From positions 738,085 to 802,084 of the forward strand of contig JAJEKV010000085.1 of assembly GCA_021234155.1 (NCBI GenBank): 64,000 nucleotides of DNA, given 5' to 3'. The translations under genes were made by a program, and so were the position numbers. Below are positions 11,516 to 22,863 of the stretch, piece by piece (position 1 is the stretch's first letter; every line of letters begins with the position of its first letter). The stretch comes from Isoetes taiwanensis (lineage: Eukaryota; Streptophyta; Lycopodiopsida; Isoetales; Isoetaceae). Below the pieces are notes generated by a model. The model saw nothing but the letters and a program-made list of their open reading frames with translations. It searched no databases and was not told the DNA's origin.

Positions 11516-11935
11516 CGGCCCGTCACCGCCCGCGTCAGCGTCAGCGTGATTCTAGGCACTTCAAGAGGCACCGCCAACATTCCTGCAAATCAGGCCTCCT
11601 TCCAGGAGTCGGCACCGAGATCAGTCAGAGTGTCTATATTGGGCCAAAGGCCATTGTACTATATATATGAGTAGAGCTAGCACATGAGTTTTTAGATGAG
11701 TTTTGAGTCTTGTCTCTCTTCAGTCTTCTCTCGATTGCGAGAGCTCATGTATGTTCATCATAGATATCAAGGAAGCTTATCATTTTCCTCTCATTGTTCT
11801 CTTCTGTTCTGTTTTCTTCTTCTTGTTCTTTTCTTGCAAATCCCGCGTGACATAGTCCCCCGGATTCTCCTGTTAGACCCAAGGGTCCTCACAGAGGGCT
11901 GTCTTGCAGGAGTTCCCGAACCCAGACCCCAAATA
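11341..11935 (+). repeat. 3' LTR of Ty3 copy A
   Basis: Starts with TGTTAGTCCTG right after the polypurine tract. It ends near the cccagaccccaaata block, where similarity to the copy C LTR stops. Length is about 595 bp, against about 600 bp in copy C. An imperfect palindrome (11345-11370) sits at the extreme 5' end. A TATA box lies at 11660-11668. The first about 175 bp is coding (end of the extra ORF). Confidence 0.85.
11660..11668 (+). promoter_or_regulatory. TATA box in 3' LTR of copy A
   Basis: tatatata at the conserved LTR position. Transcription from here would run directly into the adjacent Helitron Rep relic: a frame opening with ATG 11696 in the LTR stays open to 13228. Confidence 0.45.
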
Positions 11936-11944
11936 GAACTCACA

Positions 11945-14751
11945 GTTAAAAAGAAGTGCAAGGTATGTGCTGATGGAAATGTGCAGCTGCCATTGATTCC
12001 AGAACCACCACAGGCATTGTTTGACCTATATACGAGAACAGATAGTTTGGGTGATCACTTTCGCACGAACATTAGAAAGTACAATAATATTTTTTCGTTT
12101 GCCTCAGTGGGGGTGAAAATTGATGAGGCGTTGGCAAATGCTATTGGTGGTGCTTATACTTTTAGGGTCAATGGCCGCATGTGCCATAAGATGGGAACAT
12201 TATTGCCACCGCAAGGGCATCAAGAGCATGCAAAATTTGCACAGATATACGGCGAGGACATGCAAGTTGAACGCAGGATGTCCATTTTTGATGGATTGAG
12301 GCAAGAAATAGTGGTGCAGTTGCAGGCCCTTATGACAGAGTACAATCCATTTGTTAGCATATTCTTGAGCGCAGCACAGATTATGCGTGTCCATCCAACC
12401 ATGGATATCCGTTTGCGTATACCTTCTTGTAATGTGCAGAATCCTGTGAGGAGGCAATATAATGCTCCAACTGTAAATGAGGTGGCTGTCTTAATGCCTG
12501 TCGATGATAAGCCCGAAGATGGTCAGAGGGACATTATTATACACTCTAAGGATGGTGGCATGAGGTTTATAGATGCATATCACTCAGCGTATGATCCATT
12601 GCACTTTGTACTGCTACTTCCCTATGGTACAGATGGATGGCATCTAAAAATACCTCATGGACGGATAGGCGCAAAGCAAGTAACTATTATGGAGTACTAC
12701 AGATATCATCTGTTCACGCGTCAAGGGCATGCATCTCCCCTTCACATGGCTGGCCGATTGTTTCAAGAATACATTTGTGATATGTTTGCGAAGATGGAGC
12801 AAGAAAGACTGCAATTCATAGTGTTGAATCAACACACCATTCGAAAAGACATGTTACAGGGCATTATGGACTTTGAAGGAGACGATGCAAACGCTATTGG
12901 CCGAAAAGTTTTGTTACCATCCTCACATACGGGAGGTCCGAGATACATGACCCAACGATATCAGGATGCTATGTCTATTGTTCGTGAACATGGCAGGCCG
13001 GACCTCTTTATAACCATGACTGCCAATGCAAATTGGGAAGAGATTAGGAGGGAATTATTGTATGGTCAATCGCCAAGTGATCGGCCAGAGTTAATGGCCA
13101 GAGTATTCCATATGAAGGTAAAGGAGCTGATAGATCTGATAACTAATCGTGGTATATTCGGCCGCATAATTGCAAAAGTCTATGTCATTGAGTTTTTAAG
13201 AGAGGCTTGCCACATGTACATTTGTTGACTATGTTGGATCGGGGAAGACAAGCCCTTCACAAACTGAAGAGATTGATCAAATAATTTGTCTTTGAAATAC
13301 CGGATAAAGATCTATATCCTGAATTGTATGAGGTAGTCACCCGTAATATGATGCATGGGCCATGTGGTACTGCATATCCGAATAGTCCGTGCATGCAAGA
13401 TGGTAAGTGTACAAAACATTATCCACGTGCATTTTCAGATGAGACGACAGTTGTTGATGGATATCCGTTGTACCGAAGAAGGGATGATGGCCGAAAGGTG
13501 AAAAAAGGGGATATAGATTTAGATAACAGATGGGTTGTGCCATATAATCCGTGACTGACATCGTATTTCAAGTGCCATATCAATGTTGAGGTGTGTGCTG
13601 TCGTAAAGGCCGTTAAATATCTATACAAATATGTCTACAAAGGGCCTGATATGATCAATGTGAACTTAGAAGCAGCGAGTGATGGTGCATCTACTAGCAG
13701 CAGACCCACCGTAAACCATGATGAGGTTGAGCAATACTTGAATGCACGCTATTTTCGCAAAACCCGAGGCATCATGGAGAATCCTCTCATATGAAATACA
13801 AACAACAGTTTCCTCATGTGACTAGATTGGTGCGGCATCTCCCAATGCAACAAGATGTATACTATCGAGAAGGTATGAGCATGGACAATTATAAGAAGCA
13901 AGAATAATGGAACAACATTGACAAAGATTTTTGAGATGAATGCATCCGGGGTAGAGAGGCTAGAGAGGCTACTCAATTGCTCTATCATGATTTTCCTAAA
14001 AAGTTTACCTACGATCAACCCAAATAAAATGGAAGGTCGAGAGAATACCTTAAGTTTCCCACTATTGGACGATGTACTTTGTTAATCCTTCGTAAGGAGA
14101 GCGATACTATTTACGACTCTCTGTTGACCCGCGTGGACAGGTGCAATTAGTTTTGAAGATTTACCGCTTGTTTGTGGGGAGTTGTGTGCAACATATAAAG
14201 AAGCTTGCATTCGCCGTGGTTTGCTTCGCTTCGGCGATGACACGTAATGGCTTGAGTCTCTTCAAGAAGCAGCAGCATGGGGCATGCCACCACAATTGCG
14301 GCACATGTTCGCCATGATCCTTTCAAATTGTGAACCATCGAATCCACTACAACTGTGGGAAGAAGTCAAGCTTTCTATGATCGATGACTTCTTGCATGAG
14401 GCACGAAGGGTTGCAGAAGATCAAAGTGTAAATATGTGTGATCAATTATTTGACATGGCACTTCTAGACATTGAAGATCATATGAACTCTGTCGGGCGAT
14501 CCTTAAGGGAGTTTCCATTGCGTCCAGCTTTTGGTATGACAATCAACAAGTCCCAAGGCCAAACAATGAAAATGGTGGGTTTGTATTTGCCAAATCCAGT
14601 ATTCAGTCACGGACAACTCTACGTGGCACTCTCAAGAGCTCAAGGAATCCAAGGCATAAAGGTACTCATTCTATCGAAGGATGGAGATGCTTCAAGAGAT
14701 GTTGACAGATCACGATATACAACAAATATAGTATACAAAGAACTCCTCTAA
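11945..14751 (+). pseudogene. Helitron Rep-helicase, HUH motif present, helicase core deleted
   Basis: Helitron_like_N region: a KVCADGNVQLP zinc-type start (about 11959), then a long open stretch to 13228 including GRPDLFITMTANANWEEIRR (about 12994-13053). The HUH motif is intact as PHVH (His codons at 13213 and 13219), but in a frame one base off the upstream frame; a base seems lost in the ttttt run near 13192. After it come MHGPCG (about 13351), SPCMQDGKCTKHYP and the tyrosine motif YLYKYVYKGP (about 13618-13647). A further stretch, 13796-14280, is full of stops. An open segment 14284-14751 joins the region before the helicase ([19 protein letters not shown]) directly to motif VI ([23 protein letters not shown]). 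Walker A and B are missing. Confidence 0.85.
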
Positions 14752-14854
14752 GTGTGAGTTTAATACTTACAAATCACATTGTTCTCATTGATATCTTCTA
14801 CTTTCTTTCTTCCTTTTATTTTTATCTTACTTACTTACATCTTCATTCATGTAG

Positions 14855-15616
14855 ATGGTGCATATTTTGGTCCCGTGGTATGTCTTCGGTCACCATGTCG
14901 CCGAATGCCTAAAGGGTGACAGGAGCTACCACATCTCACGTGTTACTTATGTCATACGCGCTCTTGGATCATGGTATGACTGGGAACGAAAATACCATGC
15001 TCATGTACATGGGGTAGCAAGCGTGGAAGTTGAGGAGCTCATTGCAAAGCTCAAAGAAATATTTAACACTGATGAGGTTGTCAAGTTGGAGCACTTTATC
15101 CAACTAATTGATGACTTCCTGTTTGCTCAAGTTTATCCGAGGGAACGTTGTTTACGCGGATGTGCTGTGAGAGAGGTAGGTGGAGACTAGAGAACGTGTA
15201 TCTGTTTATCGGGTAATGTAGTACTTTGACTAACCTTCGATTGTTTATCTTTTTTTTATCAGATGAGAAATGACACCGTGCACTGGCGAATTGGTGTTTT
15301 GGTAGCAAAAGAACTCACTTGCATTGGAATATGTAATGGAACTCTTTTTAGGGTCTACAAATCATTCCTTCCTGATGCGGTATCTGATTCCGTTGTACGA
15401 ACCTACCTTCGGGATGAGTTGTCTCATGTGCTCGATAATCGTGAGACATCATGGGCAGTTCGAATCAATGACTCGCCTGTACGTTTCACTTTTACCCCGG
15501 CTAAGATGTTATCTGTCGGAGAAGTGAATATATCACGTGAGCATCCAATGAAGTACAACATTAGGCCCTTGGTGATGTGCGCCATGTGGAGATGTATATT
15601 TAGAGTTCCATCGTGA
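14855..15616 (+). CDS. Unknown two-exon ORF inside the Helitron
   Basis: Exon 1 runs from ATG 14855 to about 15172 and encodes about 106 residues. A good donor (gag|gtaggtgg) and a pyrimidine-rich acceptor (tttttttatcag|atg) bound an intron of about 90 bp. Exon 2 (15263-15616) encodes about 117 residues ending RCIFRVPS. A tag-type acceptor also precedes ATG 14855, so this may be a downstream exon of a longer Helitron transcript. I recognise no domain. It lies between the helicase C-terminus and the Helitron 3' end, where captured gene pieces and accessory ORFs are common. Confidence 0.35.
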
Positions 15617-15739
15617 ACTAAAATATCAATGAGCCAAGACAAGATTTTGTGTTTTATATATTTTTCTACTTATTTCTTATTGATGTACTTAACTACTTTC
15701 TCCTACATTCCTTATAAAGCATTGCTTTCTCTAAAAATA

Positions 15740-15768
15740 CTATCTATCTATCTATCTATCTATCTATT
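15740..15768 (+). repeat. (TATC)n microsatellite
   Basis: About seven tetranucleotide units preceded by aaaatac, the same lead-in as in the tail of the SINE at 17908. It lies inside the Helitron near its 3' end. Confidence 0.9.
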
Positions 15769-15914
15769 GAAATCCATGAACGCAAAGATTATATTATTTC
15801 AATAACAAATTTTTTTACAAAAGCAAATGACGTCAAAAATTCACATATAGACGTTTGAGGCACATATTTACTAGGGTGTTAAAGGCCAAGAAAAAGCACA
15901 TGCCTAGGACATTA

Positions 15915-15944
15915 GCCCGGCAACGCCAGGCACCCGTTTACTAG
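15915..15944 (+). other. Helitron 3' terminus: hairpin plus CTAG
   Basis: gcccggc aac gccaggc forms a 7-bp stem with one mismatch and a 3-base loop at 15915-15931. CTAG follows at 15941-15944 with a T after it. This matches the known Helitron 3' end (hairpin 10-12 bases before CTRR, host T). Confidence 0.75.
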
Positions 15945-16625
15945 TCATCTGCTAAACATGGGCATTGCGCAGATGGAAAAGGCAGATACAGTTACAGGTA
16001 TGTCATTGTTCTCTGCATTTTTATTGTTCTTCGCATTTGATATATCGAATGTCATTTGATAAATCGAATGTCTGGAATGCTTTGTTCATAAGCTTTATTG
16101 TATGAATTTGATCAAATGCTATTCTACCTTTGCATTGTTACTTCTTTCTTAAATACCTTTTAGGATCCTGCACCATGCATCTCCTTGCTTCACTGAAGGA
16201 TCCTATTGAGAGTGGATTTCACGTTGCTTGTGTGAAATCCAGTCTCCTTACTTTGATGTGTGACAGCCTGTAGTAAGCCTGCCATTCTTCCTTTTTAGGG
16301 CTTAAACTTGCAGGCACATTTCAGGATGACTCAACTCCTTATGAAGCGTTAAAAGCAATTTTTTGCTTGTGCATCATGTTCCCTGCTTATATGCAACCTG
16401 TAAAAGCTTGGCAGCAATAGGCAACTTCAATAATAAGGATTCTAATCTGAAGCTGATTCAGTCAGTTCTTGAAAAAGGCATTGATTTTACTTTTACATAC
16501 AGAAATGTAGAGGATGTGGAGCCCATTCACCAAAGCTGTTTGTTCTTATCTAAAGATTGTTCCTTCTTGACTTGTCTATACAATTGTTGTTGCAAGTAGC
16601 TACGCCTTTAAGTTTTTCCCTTAAA
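15945..16625. other. No gene seen
   Basis: AT-rich. The one notable item is a perfect 9-bp inverted repeat, ggatttcac and gtgaaatcc, at 16214-16240 with a 9-base loop. Confidence 0.4.
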
Positions 16626-17270
16626 GTGTCGTCATCGGAGCACAAGATCTTGCAGGAAGACGTGCGCTACAAATCGCCGACGGCAACCAAGAAGAGGACA
16701 TGGCAAACTTGACATTCTGGAAAGAACAAGAACCAATACATGATGAGTTGCAAAACAGATTCTTCAAAGGTAACAAAATCTATTTCTTATTTTGTCATTG
16801 CCAACAATACAAACTAATCTAGATTTCATAGGGGACAAGCCAGTAGTTTTGTTCAAAAGCATTTGCGGTGTCACGATTGAGGCATTTGGCGGTCTCTCCA
16901 CATTAAATGCAACACTAGCATTCTTCGCGAAGAAGACCCAAGAAGGAAACACACCCGACAATTGTAAATTACGACACATTAACAATTCGGACGATGAAAG
17001 ACATTGTGTATCCAAGTCATGTCGAAAACAACAAAGGACGAAACGGTAAGCAAACAATTGTACCAATCACAAATATATGCAAGTAATTCAAGTATGTATC
17101 GACATATGGCCCGCAGATCAAAGGCAAATTTGAAGCACAAACTAACAATTTCGATAGCATACGATACGTTTGTACACATTGCACCGCGGTGAAACGTGAT
17201 GAAGAAGAACAACAAGACGATGTGAAATCTGCAAATCCAAAGCCAGTACCAACACTTGCTGGTTCCATCT
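16626..17270 (+). pseudogene. RPA70-like single-strand binding (OB-fold) fragment
   Basis: An open stretch ending MANLTFWKEQEPIHDELQNR (16700-16760) is joined in phase across a 53-bp intron (16770-16822, GT-AG) to PVVLFKSICGVTIEAFGG (about 16843-16896). The alternation, with a W-x-x-x-x strand then a VxLFK-x5-V-x3-FGG-SL run, resembles the OB-fold of replication protein A large subunits that plant Helitrons often carry. Later sequence up to 17270 contains a CTHC pair (about 17170) in a broken frame. It lies outside the Helitron 3' end at 15944, so it may belong to a second overlapping Helitron. Resemblance is by eye only. Confidence 0.4.
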
Positions 17271-17907
17271 ACAAATGATCTGTGCAAAGCATACAAAGCA
17301 CTCTTCCGAAATGAACTCCTTGACAAAGCATATGGAATGGACGATGGAGAATTGTATAATGAAATGATGACGTCGCCACTAAAATTCCGTGAACGAGTAT
17401 CTCAACAAAATCCAACAGGGGATATTCAAAATCAATTGTGCAAACGTAATCATCGAAAGTACGAAAACAACTAGACAATCAACACTGCCTATGAGCTTTT
17501 CGTCGTTTTTTAATAATTGTAGAAATCTTTGCTTTTAAAGCAAAACTAGACACTTTTATATAAATGATTTACTTTTACGTGATTTTAAAAATTCAAATCC
17601 CATATGTTACTCATGTTATTCAACACTAAGTCGAACCCTACACCTCAAAGGACTTAACCATTCAACACAAACACATGCTAATAAATAATGTTCAAAATCT
17701 ACATCTAAACATCAAAAAAAAAAGTTACGCATCACCCTTAACAAAACAAAAAAAATACACATGAATTGTCAACACGAGATCAGAATAGAAAAACATCTTC
17801 GTGATATTGGCTACTTACCTCTTTGCCTTGCAAAAACAAAGACATATGCAACGAAATGATTCATCCATGTTCCTATATACTACTTTCAAAATAATTAAAT
17901 AATTTAA
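17271..17907. other. No gene seen
   Basis: AT-rich flank with short A-runs. A 72-codon frame at 17256-17474 may be the tail of the preceding fragment but shows no domain. Confidence 0.35.
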
Positions 17908-18127
17908 ATAATAGATAGATAGATAGTATTTTAACGTCACACCACTAGGCAGCATCCAACTGGACATGTGACAACACTACATTGCTTTGTTGGGCCCTGC
18001 CCCCAACCACTTTACATTGCGTCTGTGGGTTTTGACACCCAACAGTTCAAAGTGCGATTCTGGGCGGTCTCAAACTCGAGACCTATAGTTGCTAGACCTA
18101 GTGTATTACCACTAGACTAAACGACAA
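17908..18127 (-). mobile_element. tRNA-derived SINE with (TATC)n tail
   Basis: On the minus strand the 5' end reads gtcgtttagtctagtggtaa, containing a box A-like tagtctagtgg (18109-18119). About 32 bases further on is a box B-like gagtttgagacc (18066-18077), the spacing of a Pol III internal promoter. A unique body of about 140 bp follows, and the element ends in tactatctatctatctat (17911-17932), a microsatellite tail. The head resembles that of plant Au-type SINEs from general knowledge. It is too degenerate for a functional tRNA. Confidence 0.7.
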
Positions 18128-20045
18128 GACGCATGAAGATACATTTATAAAACTTTATTCATAATAGCATTTTGGGGGCAATCCACAGTGCTTTGCACCT
18201 TGTTATATAAAAAATTTTCTATGTGTTAAAAGTTTTTGATATTATCTAAATAATAGCCATCCAAAAATAAATGTTACTATAAGATTCTTAAAAATCGCCA
18301 CCTACCTCCTATCATTTAGAGTAATTGGCGGTACCAATTCCCCAAAATTGAGAATTCGTAACATCTTTCCCCAAAATTCAGAATTGGTAACATCTTTCAA
18401 ATTATTTTAAATAGATGATACTATCAGGAAACTCTTTCCCTCTCACACCGGATATAGCTGCATCGGATGATAGCAAAAGGGGAACATTTTGCATCGCTTT
18501 TTGCATATTCTTCAAGGCAAAGTTCTATCCTATTCCATAATTTTCAAGGCTGGTCGAGAAAAATCAAAGTTTTTCGCAATCCTTTAGTAGTTTCTATGCT
18601 TATGGGCTTGGTTTATACTTTCCAGGTTTGAAGATTGCATTGTGATGTAATTCTCGCCCAAGTTAATCTGTAAAATCCCGTAAGTGCAAGTTAATTTACG
18701 TGGCTTTATGAAGAATAGAGACGGTAGAGTTTTTGTGATGAAAATATGAATTGATCCGAAACTAAGTAGAGATTCTCAGAATGAAAATATGAATTGATCC
18801 TGAAATCTAACAAAAGGCCAGCCCTATCCGTTTGAAATCTTTGTGATTTGAAAGCCTTTCTTGCATATAGAATATTTGCCGAGCCCTGGACTTACATTCC
18901 TTCCTCCCTCTTCTTTGCATTTTTTTTCCTTTGCTTCCCCGCTAAGATTTGTCTTCTGAAGCTAACAAATCGCTAGAAGCTAAAAAAATCTTCGAAACTA
19001 ATAAATCCCCGTGAAGTTTGTTGTCTTGAATTATCTCTATTTACCTTTACCTTCAAATCGTGTTTAACTCGCATGGGTCCCCTTTGGCGCCTATGGCGAT
19101 GGATTGAGGAGGTTATCTTCAATCTTGTCTCAAGATTATAGCACGCATAAGAGTAAACAAGGGAAAATAGACTGACACCGGGCCTCCATAGGTAGAAAAG
19201 AACGCAGAAAGAGTAAACAAAGGAGGTTTTCCACTGTTTTGAATTTGAATGATACCCTTATCCCATTTTCCTGTAAAACCCATGCTCCACGGTGATCCAT
19301 TTCTCTCAATTCCTTCCTCCTGTCAATCCTTCTCATAAATTTCCATTTCCAAGCTCGGCTATGCCCCGAGCCCATCTCAAATTTCTCCACTTTATAGCCT
19401 CCTTCGGCCGATTTGTAATTGGGTTCTTCACTTCTTACACTCTGCTTTCGAGGCTATGGATCTAATTTAGATGGTGATCGGAGAAGAAAGTCGATGGGGG
19501 TGCATTGTTAGCCATGATCTTTCGGGGATGCGGCCGCCATAGCCATAGCCGGTACGAGGAAAAAAAATAAGAAAAAAAAAAAGCAATACATGTTTTAGCC
19601 TTTGATTGTATTTTTGTTTGTTTTATGTTTTTTTTTTTTTATTGACCTAGGACTTTTTAGGTGTTACATTGTTATCTTTATGTGACAAGCACCATCTTAT
19701 GGAGCGAAATGAAAGCGGGGGACAATCGGCTAGCATAAGGTACATTGGTGTTTACTTTTGTGTTTATTTTAGATCTATTTTGCATAAGATACATTGATGC
19801 CTTTTTTATGTCAAATTTGTTTTGCATTAGTGTTGTAGTAATTCAATTTCATTTGTGGTCCAGGGACTATGTCTCGCCAGATCAAAATCTCGAATTTACA
19901 CGCTAAGAGAAAGTGATTGATCTTCCTCTTAACAATTTGGAGTCTCCTTGTCATATTAGTAGCGAGGAAGATCATTCTTATGCTTGTAGTGAGGAAGAGG
20001 AGTCTAGTAGCGAGGACATGCCCTTGTCCTTAGAAGAAGGTTCTC
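18128..20045. other. No gene seen; short tandem duplications
   Basis: About 1.9 kb of AT-rich DNA. Two small duplications are visible: ccccaaaattsagaatt...gtaacatcttt twice at about 18341-18398, and atgaaaatatgaattgatcc at 18739-18758 and 18781-18800. An A-rich run lies near 19559-19585 and a T-run near 19630. The segment just before 20046 is probably the leader of the hAT element, but its terminal inverted repeats were not identified. Confidence 0.4.
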
Positions 20046-22542
20046 ATGCAAATGTCTCAAAAAGATAAAGCCATCTCATCTTCTATACAACCTATCACTA
20101 AGCCTAGTGGAACGACAAAGAAGAAAAGGCAAAGCATCTTTGTCATTGGTCGTTCATTTAGGAATGAATGGCTAGCAGAATTTCCACACATTGAGCAAGC
20201 TATAATAGATGGTAAGGAATGGGTCAGATGCAAAGTTTGTTTATGGGGAAGAAAGAGAGATGTGCTTCTCCAATGTAAATATGATAATATTATGAAACAT
20301 CATGGTAAAAAGAGATCTGTAGTATGTGATGAGAACGGTGGAGTTATGGAGAAAGTTTTTTGGGATGAGAAGAATAGGCATCTTACCATTTTTAAGACCT
20401 ATGAAGAACACTTGTTGATGGTACAACAAAAGCTACACAAGACTACTCCCATACATATGGTGTTTTCAAAAGTTGATAGGTTGAATTTTGAGGCTAAGTT
20501 GGTGCAAATGAGGGTTGTTTTCTTGTTGCTATCTTTGGGAAAGCCCATGAAGGATTATCCTCACATGAGAGATCATTTGCTCATTCAAAAAATTCCTTCA
20601 TGTCCCTCGACTCATTGGAGTGAGCCTAAAGGATGGGAGTTTGCCGAGCATATGAGTGGGGCACTAAAGTTAGAGCTTTCCGAAATTGTTCATAAATCAT
20701 CTTTTCTTTCATTATCCATGGATGAAGTGACGGCAATTGATAATACATCATGGGTTGCAATGCATCTATACAGTGTTGTGAATTTTGAACGTGTCTCCTA
20801 CTTTTTGGGTATTAGGAAGCTTTCAGGAGATGCTACTGCGGAGACCCTTTTCAATGTGATTGCCGAATACTTATCTAATGTTGCTCTTTTGACTCCTATT
20901 GAGTGTGCTAGGAAATTAATTTGTTTTGGAGCTGATGGAGCCTCCGTGATGCAAGGGAATAGGACATGATTGGGCCGAGAATACGACAAGCTTAGCACCT
21001 TACATCGGTGTGCTTCATTGCATGTCCCATAGGACCAACTTGGCATACAAGACAATTTCTCGATTCACAAAAAGTTGGTAAGGTTGAATTTCTAGTTCAT
21101 GCTGCTTATAACTTTTTCTCTAAAAGTCCTCAAAGGTTAGCAATATTTCAAGACTTTGCAAGCGGTATCACTAAAGGGAATAAGTTATTAAAAGATGTTG
21201 CCACTAGGTGGATTTCATTGCATCAACCAATCGAACGCCTTTGTGAGGAATATGTGTCATTGGTGGGTGTGGCAAATGAGTTATATTTGAATGATGATGA
21301 TGAAAACACATCACAAAGGGGATTTGAGCTCATGGGACTTATGACAGATTGTGAGACTATGCTTACGCTCTTTGCTATGCAGCCTTTGATGAGGAAGCTA
21401 AACTATATGATAAAGATTTCACAAGATAGACAAATCTTTATACCTGAGTATACGATAGCCAGAAAGACGTTGCAAGTTGAGATAGAAAATTTATATGTGG
21501 ATACTATGGCTGGAAAATCATGTTTTGAATTGCATAAAGACGAATTTACTGTTTGGAACAAGTTGGTTCAAGTTGGATCATGCGAGAGTTTCCTAAAATA
21601 CGATGAGGAGGGGTATGTGTGCATACATGTCAAAGGTCAATTTCTTCGCATGCATTTCCGGACACGGAGGGGTAGAGGAAACTATCGCAGGAAGTGTGAG
21701 ATGAAGAGTTCTGATTTTCAAGGCTTGATTGAGACAATTAAACTTCATATGAAACAAGTAAGTCATATTTATTTCTATGTGAATTTAAATGTACATTATT
21801 TTTTTAAATTATGTATTCATACCTAATGCTTTTCATTGTGTAGACAGCGCGCAATCTCGTAAATGAGCTTCGTTCAAGGTTTCCACGAGAGGATGTCCTT
21901 GATGCTATTGGCGTTGTCTTTCCTCAAATTTGGAAAGGCTCAATGGCAAGTGTGTATAAGATTTTTCAAAGTAAGATGGCTACCATCCGAGATTACTTTT
22001 GCGTTCCAAGAAAGGTTGGCACTGAAACCATAGAAGGGCTTCTTGATTGGGAACAATTAACATTGCAATCCAAATTGTTTGGCGAGAGTATGTATCGTCA
22101 AACTCAACAGTTAGAGGATCCCTTAGAGTTTGGTGCAGCAACACGTCTTTGGAGGATATTAGATTCTAACAGTGTGTTGAGGGTGTCCATTTCAGAGTAT
22201 TTTAAATTGGCAGAGTTATGCTTGTGTATGATACTTGGGAGTGTTGAAGATGAACGTTGTTTTAGCACAATGAGCTTCATAAAAAATAAGCTGCGGAACC
22301 GACTTGATGGCAATCTTGATGCATGCTTGAGGCTATATAGCACTACACATACTATTGAGACATTTCCTTATGAGAAGGCATTTGAGTTGTGGAACAATGA
22401 GTGCAAGCGTAGAGGATCTTCTAAATTACATGAGGAAGCATCTAATATAATGAAGGAACCTATAGTAGACAATAATAGCTCGGGTGAGCATTGTGAAGAT
22501 GAACACGAGAACTTCAGTTGGTCGATCCAAGGTTGTTTATAA
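20046..22542 (+). pseudogene. hAT-superfamily transposase, two exons, decayed
   Basis: Cut-and-paste DNA transposase. ATG 20046 opens a 307-codon frame with a BED/TTF-like zinc finger (Cys62, Cys65, His85, His86). The RNase H-fold catalytic parts follow: LSLSMDEVTA (about 20713) and CFGADGASVMQGN (about 20922-20962). A TGA at 20967 and a frame change near 21005 interrupt it; homology continues through MSHRTNLAYKTI to an open frame ending at 21757. An 86-bp GT-AG intron (21758-21843) leads into the C-terminal exon, with the hAT dimerisation region ILGSVEDERCFSTMSFIKNK (about 22231-22290). The type is close to the ZNF862/DUF4371-like hAT proteins. Only one stop and one frameshift are evident, so decay is recent relative to its neighbours. 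Confidence 0.85.
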
Positions 22543-22863
22543 GCTATGTCTTAGCCTGGTTTAGAAGATTTTTCTTATGGCATATGTTACTTGATTATTG
22601 TTACATGTCTACACTACATGATTACAATTACATATTGTGATAGCCACATAAAAGTTTTAATTTACTTGATTTTTTGCTTAGAAAAAATAGCCAAATAAAA
22701 TTTTAAAGGAGTAATTAAATTGAAAGTTTAGCCATCTCCAAGTAAAAATAAATGTGAATGTATCCATAACTTTAGCCAAACATACATCATAAAAAATGTC
22801 AAGATTTTAAAAAATAGCCAAATGTTTTTACATAAAAAAAACTATAGTATGCTTAATTTTTTC
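22543..22863. other. hAT 3' flank, no gene
   Basis: AT-rich; likely the 3' non-coding end of the hAT element. A matching pair of terminal inverted repeats could not be established. Confidence 0.4.

Larger units (their letters stand above)
915..11935 (+). mobile_element. Ty3/gypsy LTR retrotransposon, copy A (decayed)
   Basis: The order is truncated 5' LTR, gag with zinc knuckles, protease, RT/RNase H, integrase, an extra ORF, a polypurine tract and a 3' LTR. RT-RNase H before integrase, plus the GPY/F-like stretch after integrase, place it in Ty3/gypsy (Metaviridae). All coding parts are broken by stops and frameshifts, so it is not autonomous. The element is about 11 kb, long because of roughly 3.1 kb of extra coding sequence after integrase. 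A smaller retroposon is nested at 8189-8392. The related copy C lies in opposite orientation at 60330-64000. I could not recognise a primer binding site after the 5' LTR. Confidence 0.9.
11936..15944 (+). mobile_element. Helitron, internally deleted, 5' end missing
   Basis: Rolling-circle transposon relic. It carries a Rep (HUH) region, a jump straight to the C-terminal helicase motif, an unknown two-exon ORF and a canonical 3' end: a GC hairpin (15915-15931) followed nine bases later by CTAG and then T. The 5' TC terminus was not found. The element begins abruptly where the copy A LTR ends. Helitrons insert between A and T and leave no target duplication, so the 5' limit cannot be defined this way. 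Confidence 0.8.

Noticed and set aside
18045-18127. Functional tRNA gene
   Set aside because: A and B boxes are present but the acceptor and anticodon stems do not pair well, and a SINE body and tail follow.
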